Assembly: GCF_000497045.1 (NCBI RefSeq)
Contig: NW_015961965.1
Span: forward strand, 128,779 to 192,778
DNA length: 64,000 bases
DNA from: Kalmanozyma brasiliensis GHG001
Lineage: Eukaryota; Basidiomycota; Ustilaginomycetes; Ustilaginales
Reading direction: 5' to 3'
Each line of letters opens with the position of its first letter. The first letter of the stretch is position 1. Of this stretch, positions 61,459-64,000 are shown piece after piece. The position numbers were made by a program, and so were the translations under genes. The notes under the pieces are model-generated. The model worked only from the letters and a program-made list of their open reading frames with translations. It searched no databases and had not been told where the DNA came from.

Positions 61459-63594
61459 ATGAGGGTCGCGTCAATACCGACCAGCTTTCTGGCGAGCTCC
61501 ATCGCGTGGCTGCTGCTGGCGGCAGCCATGCTTCCTTCGCTCGTTCACTCGGCCCCTCCCTCGTCATCCGATCAGGCAACACACGACGGTCTTCGCAAGC
61601 TCACCGCCGCCAACTTCACCCTCACCAATCAGGGCGCCTGGCTCATCGAGTTCTTCTCCCCTACTTGCATTCACTGCAAGAGGTTTGGCGCCACCTGGTC
61701 AGAGCTGTCTCAGACCAAAGATTCGCTCAGAACGCAGTACCCTCAGGCGCCCTTCACTCTTGCTCAGGTCGACTGCCTCGCTCAATGGGATCTTTGCAAG
61801 GAACAGGGCGTCACCTTCCTGCCACGCCTCACCATCTACCAGGATGGCAAGCAGAACGCCGAAGAATACAAGGGCAACCGCAACTACCCGGAGATCTCGG
61901 CTTACATCGACAAGTTTGCAAAGGAATACCGCGAAACCAAAGGTGTACCCGACGTTCCTGTCGTAGCTTCGACGACGGACAATGCGAAAACGATCGACTC
62001 CGCCTCAGCAGCCGTCACGTCGTCGCCGACCGCCTCTGCCGCAGCGTCAGAACCAATGACGAGCCCAGCTAGCGATGGCGTCGTAGCCGTGCCATCAAGC
62101 TCCTCTGCCCCCGCTTCAACATCTGCAACCTTGTCGTCGTCCGCCGCCTCATCAGCCTCAGAAATACCCTTGCCATCGGGTCCCAATCCCAAGGGCGAGC
62201 TCATCAGGTACGGCTCGGCACCCATTCAGACCAAAGAACAACTCGCAGATTGGCTCGACGAAACTTCAGGTCAAGGTCCCACTTTCGTCAAGTTCTTCGC
62301 TCCCTGGTGTCCGCACTGCAAAGCAATGGCTGCCGCTTTCAAGCAGCTAAGCGAGTCTCTGAAAGGCAGGGTCAACGTGGTCGAGGTCGACTGCGAAGCC
62401 AACCGCGCACTCTGCTCCACCTACCGTATCACAGGATACCCCGTCCTACGACTCTACGATCAGGGCCACATCAAGGAGTACACTGGAGGCAGGAACCACG
62501 ACGCCATGCTCAAGTGGGTCATCAAAGGCGTCTCTAACTCGGGTCTCAAGACCATTTCCACTACCACAGAGTTCGCCGACCTGGCCAAGGACAACGAGGT
62601 CATGTTCCTCTACCTTCACTCCCCTGGAACGTCCTCCGAGGAGAAGCAGGCCGTCGTGGCAGCCAGCAACGTCCTCTTTGGCGGTCGAGCCCTCATACTG
62701 TCCTCCTCCGAGCCAGCGTTGCTCGACCGCTACGCCAGCTCCTTGGCCCAAGACAGCTCCGCTACCGTCCCCTCCGCCTCTGGCTTGCTCGTCTTCAAAG
62801 ACTTCTCGGTCGCACAACCTGTCTCTGTCCTCAATCCTTCCAAGGTGCGCGCAACCGACGCTGCATCTGAAAAGACCGTCTCTTTGGACCATCTTCGCGC
62901 CAAGATCACCCGCTTCTTCGCTCGCGAGCAGTACCCGCTCGTCACCGAGCTCACCGCCGCCAATTTCGAAGAGGTAGTACGAAACAACGAAGACGCGCTT
63001 GTTGTGCTCGCCGCGCTGTCCGATACGAACCACGGCCCGCAACGTATTGACTCAGCTGAAGAAGGCACGGCTCTCAAGCAGGCCGAGCTCCAAGCTCTGC
63101 GCTCGACCGCGCTCGAATGGCGCGAGCAGAGCGCTGCCACTTCCAGGAAACTCGTCGTCTTCGCCTGGATCGATGCTGATCGTTGGAAGTCGCCTCTGCG
63201 CAAGCTCTACGGCATCGATGCCGCCAAAGTTCCCGCCGCCGTTCTGGTCGACGGCAACAACATGCGCTACTACGACCTTCCGTACAGACCCATGTCCGAC
63301 GCCTCGGTGGCCTCCGCCCAGCGGTGGCTCACAGACGAAGTTCTCACCGGCATCGACCACGCCATCCAAGGTCGCTCGACGCCCAAATCGTCCTCCGGTC
63401 TCCTCCAGAAGTCCGTGCATGGCGCCGCTGATTCTGCGGAATCATTCGTCCAAGCCTGCGTGAAGCATCCCATCATCGCCTTCCTCTTTGTCACCCTGGT
63501 GGTGGGCGGACTGTTCTCGGTCTTGCGCCGAAGCTCGACCGGCGCCGCCTCCCTGCCGTTGTACTCCAAGGTTTCGACCGTCAAGGCTGACTGA
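61459..63594 (+). CDS. EPS1: Membrane-anchored protein disulfide isomerase, EPS1 type
   Basis: 711 residues, intronless. A signal peptide (AWLLLAAAMLPSLVHS, cleavage near 31) is followed by a thioredoxin domain with an unusual CIHC active site at Cys70-Cys73 (FFSPTCIHCKRF). A Ser/Ala/Thr linker (about 170-240) follows, then a second thioredoxin domain with CPHC at Cys284-Cys287 (FFAPWCPHCKAM). Two redox-inactive thioredoxin-like regions come next, and one transmembrane segment lies at about 671-689 (PIIAFLFVTLVVGGLFSVL) with a short cytosolic tail. Size (yeast Eps1 has 701 residues), the single C-terminal anchor and the paired motifs fit Eps1, an ER disulfide isomerase that helps recognise misfolded membrane proteins for ERAD. 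No KDEL/HDEL is present, consistent with membrane retention. Confidence 0.88.
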   Translation: MRVASIPTSFLASSIAWLLLAAAMLPSLVHSAPPSSSDQATHDGLRKLTAANFTLTNQGAWLIEFFSPTCIHCKRFGATWSELSQTKDSLRTQYPQAPFTLAQVDCLAQWDLCKEQGVTFLPRLTIYQDGKQNAEEYKGNRNYPEISAYIDKFAKEYRETKGVPDVPVVASTTDNAKTIDSASAAVTSSPTASAAASEPMTSPASDGVVAVPSSSSAPASTSATLSSSAASSASEIPLPSGPNPKGELIRYGSAPIQTKEQLADWLDETSGQGPTFVKFFAPWCPHCKAMAAAFKQLSESLKGRVNVVEVDCEANRALCSTYRITGYPVLRLYDQGHIKEYTGGRNHDAMLKWVIKGVSNSGLKTISTTTEFADLAKDNEVMFLYLHSPGTSSEEKQAVVAASNVLFGGRALILSSSEPALLDRYASSLAQDSSATVPSASGLLVFKDFSVAQPVSVLNPSKVRATDAASEKTVSLDHLRAKITRFFAREQYPLVTELTAANFEEVVRNNEDALVVLAALSDTNHGPQRIDSAEEGTALKQAELQALRSTALEWREQSAATSRKLVVFAWIDADRWKSPLRKLYGIDAAKVPAAVLVDGNNMRYYDLPYRPMSDASVASAQRWLTDEVLTGIDHAIQGRSTPKSSSGLLQKSVHGAADSAESFVQACVKHPIIAFLFVTLVVGGLFSVLRRSSTGAASLPLYSKVSTVKAD

Positions 63595-64000
63595 GGTGGA
63601 CACTCTTGTATTATATTTTCCACGTCGGCACCCGCAATCCATGCATTCGCGCTCACACATCTCAGAAGCTTGCTTGCGATCATAACTGTTCTCGCCACAG
63701 ACACGGTGTTGAGGGGGGAAAAGAAGATGAAATTGAAATGAAAGGGCAATGAAGATTCGTACGTGATGAGGAAGAGGGATCGGGTGGGCCGAGATGAAGC
63801 ATAGGCTGGCTATGATGAAGCTAAAGGGCGGGGCAAAGAAGTGAAGCGTTCACGAGACAAAAAAGGAAGCATAGACGAGAAACAGGGAGGAGCGAGAATC
63901 GGAGCATGAAGAGCCATCACATCGAGTGGGGACCCAAGGCCAGCTTGGGATCAACTTGGATGCAACTGTTGCGGCAGCCACAAAGCTGGGAGGAANAAGA
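63595..64000. other. 3' flank of the EPS1-like gene to window end
   Basis: No gene supported. TATTATATTTT at about 63608-63618 may belong to the polyadenylation region. From 63710 on the plus strand is purine-rich (GAA/GGA), with no coding frame. One base is undetermined (n at 63996). Confidence 0.35.

Overview
The window reads as nuclear chromosomal DNA of a basidiomycete fungus, most likely a smut or related yeast of the Ustilaginales (Ustilago, Sporisorium, Moesziomyces or Pseudozyma type). The evidence is moderately GC-rich DNA, tight gene packing (27 protein genes and one tRNA in 64 kb), mostly intronless long reading frames, a few 63-106 nt introns with GTRNGT donors and CTGAC-type branch points, and serine/alanine/glutamine-rich low-complexity tails on conserved proteins. 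Species placement is inference. No virus, toxin, CRISPR array or recognisable transposon was seen.

Layout. 1-8.5 kb: a truncated helical-repeat (PPR-like) protein (-), an intron-containing tRNA-Ala(AGC), nucleolin-like gar2/NSR1 (+), Nudix NADH pyrophosphatase NPY1 (+) and 18S rRNA methyltransferase EMG1 (-). 8.5-20.6 kb: APSES cell-cycle factor MBP1, a mitoribosomal mS34-like protein, an unrecognised PIP-box protein with three ETQPLPW repeats, gephyrin-type CnxE, an SH3 protein and mitoribosomal uL24m. 20.7-26.3 kb: a peroxisomal acyl-CoA-binding protein of ATG37/ACBD5 type divergent from PEX3, then RVB1. 26.3-28.4 kb is a gene-poor gap with an AT-rich core. 28.4-34.6 kb: one continuous gene that fuses ALG3 to GAA1, and a hypothetical gene with a frame break. 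34.9-49.6 kb: TAF4, GOT1, an LDB-type LIM-binding co-regulator, ARS2/SERRATE, CBC1 (CBP80), SPT4 and cyclin C SSN8. 49.8-63.6 kb: CAAX protease RCE1, the alternative clamp unloader ELG1/ATAD5, a small hydrophilic protein, the TORC2 subunit RICTOR/AVO3 and a membrane-anchored EPS1-type disulfide isomerase.

How the genes relate. Several neighbours act in the same complex or pathway. PEX3 and the ATG37-like gene share a promoter, and in yeast their products bind one another in pexophagy. ARS2 and CBC1 lie tail to tail and encode partners of the nuclear cap-binding complex. TAF4, CBC1, SPT4, ARS2 and SSN8 place five Pol II initiation, elongation or RNA-fate factors within 15 kb. The most unusual single gene is the ALG3-GAA1 fusion, which joins an N-glycan mannosyltransferase to a GPI-transamidase subunit in one predicted 1190-residue ER membrane protein. 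All nine convergent gene pairs end within 41-318 bp of each other, so antisense overlap of 3' ends is likely.
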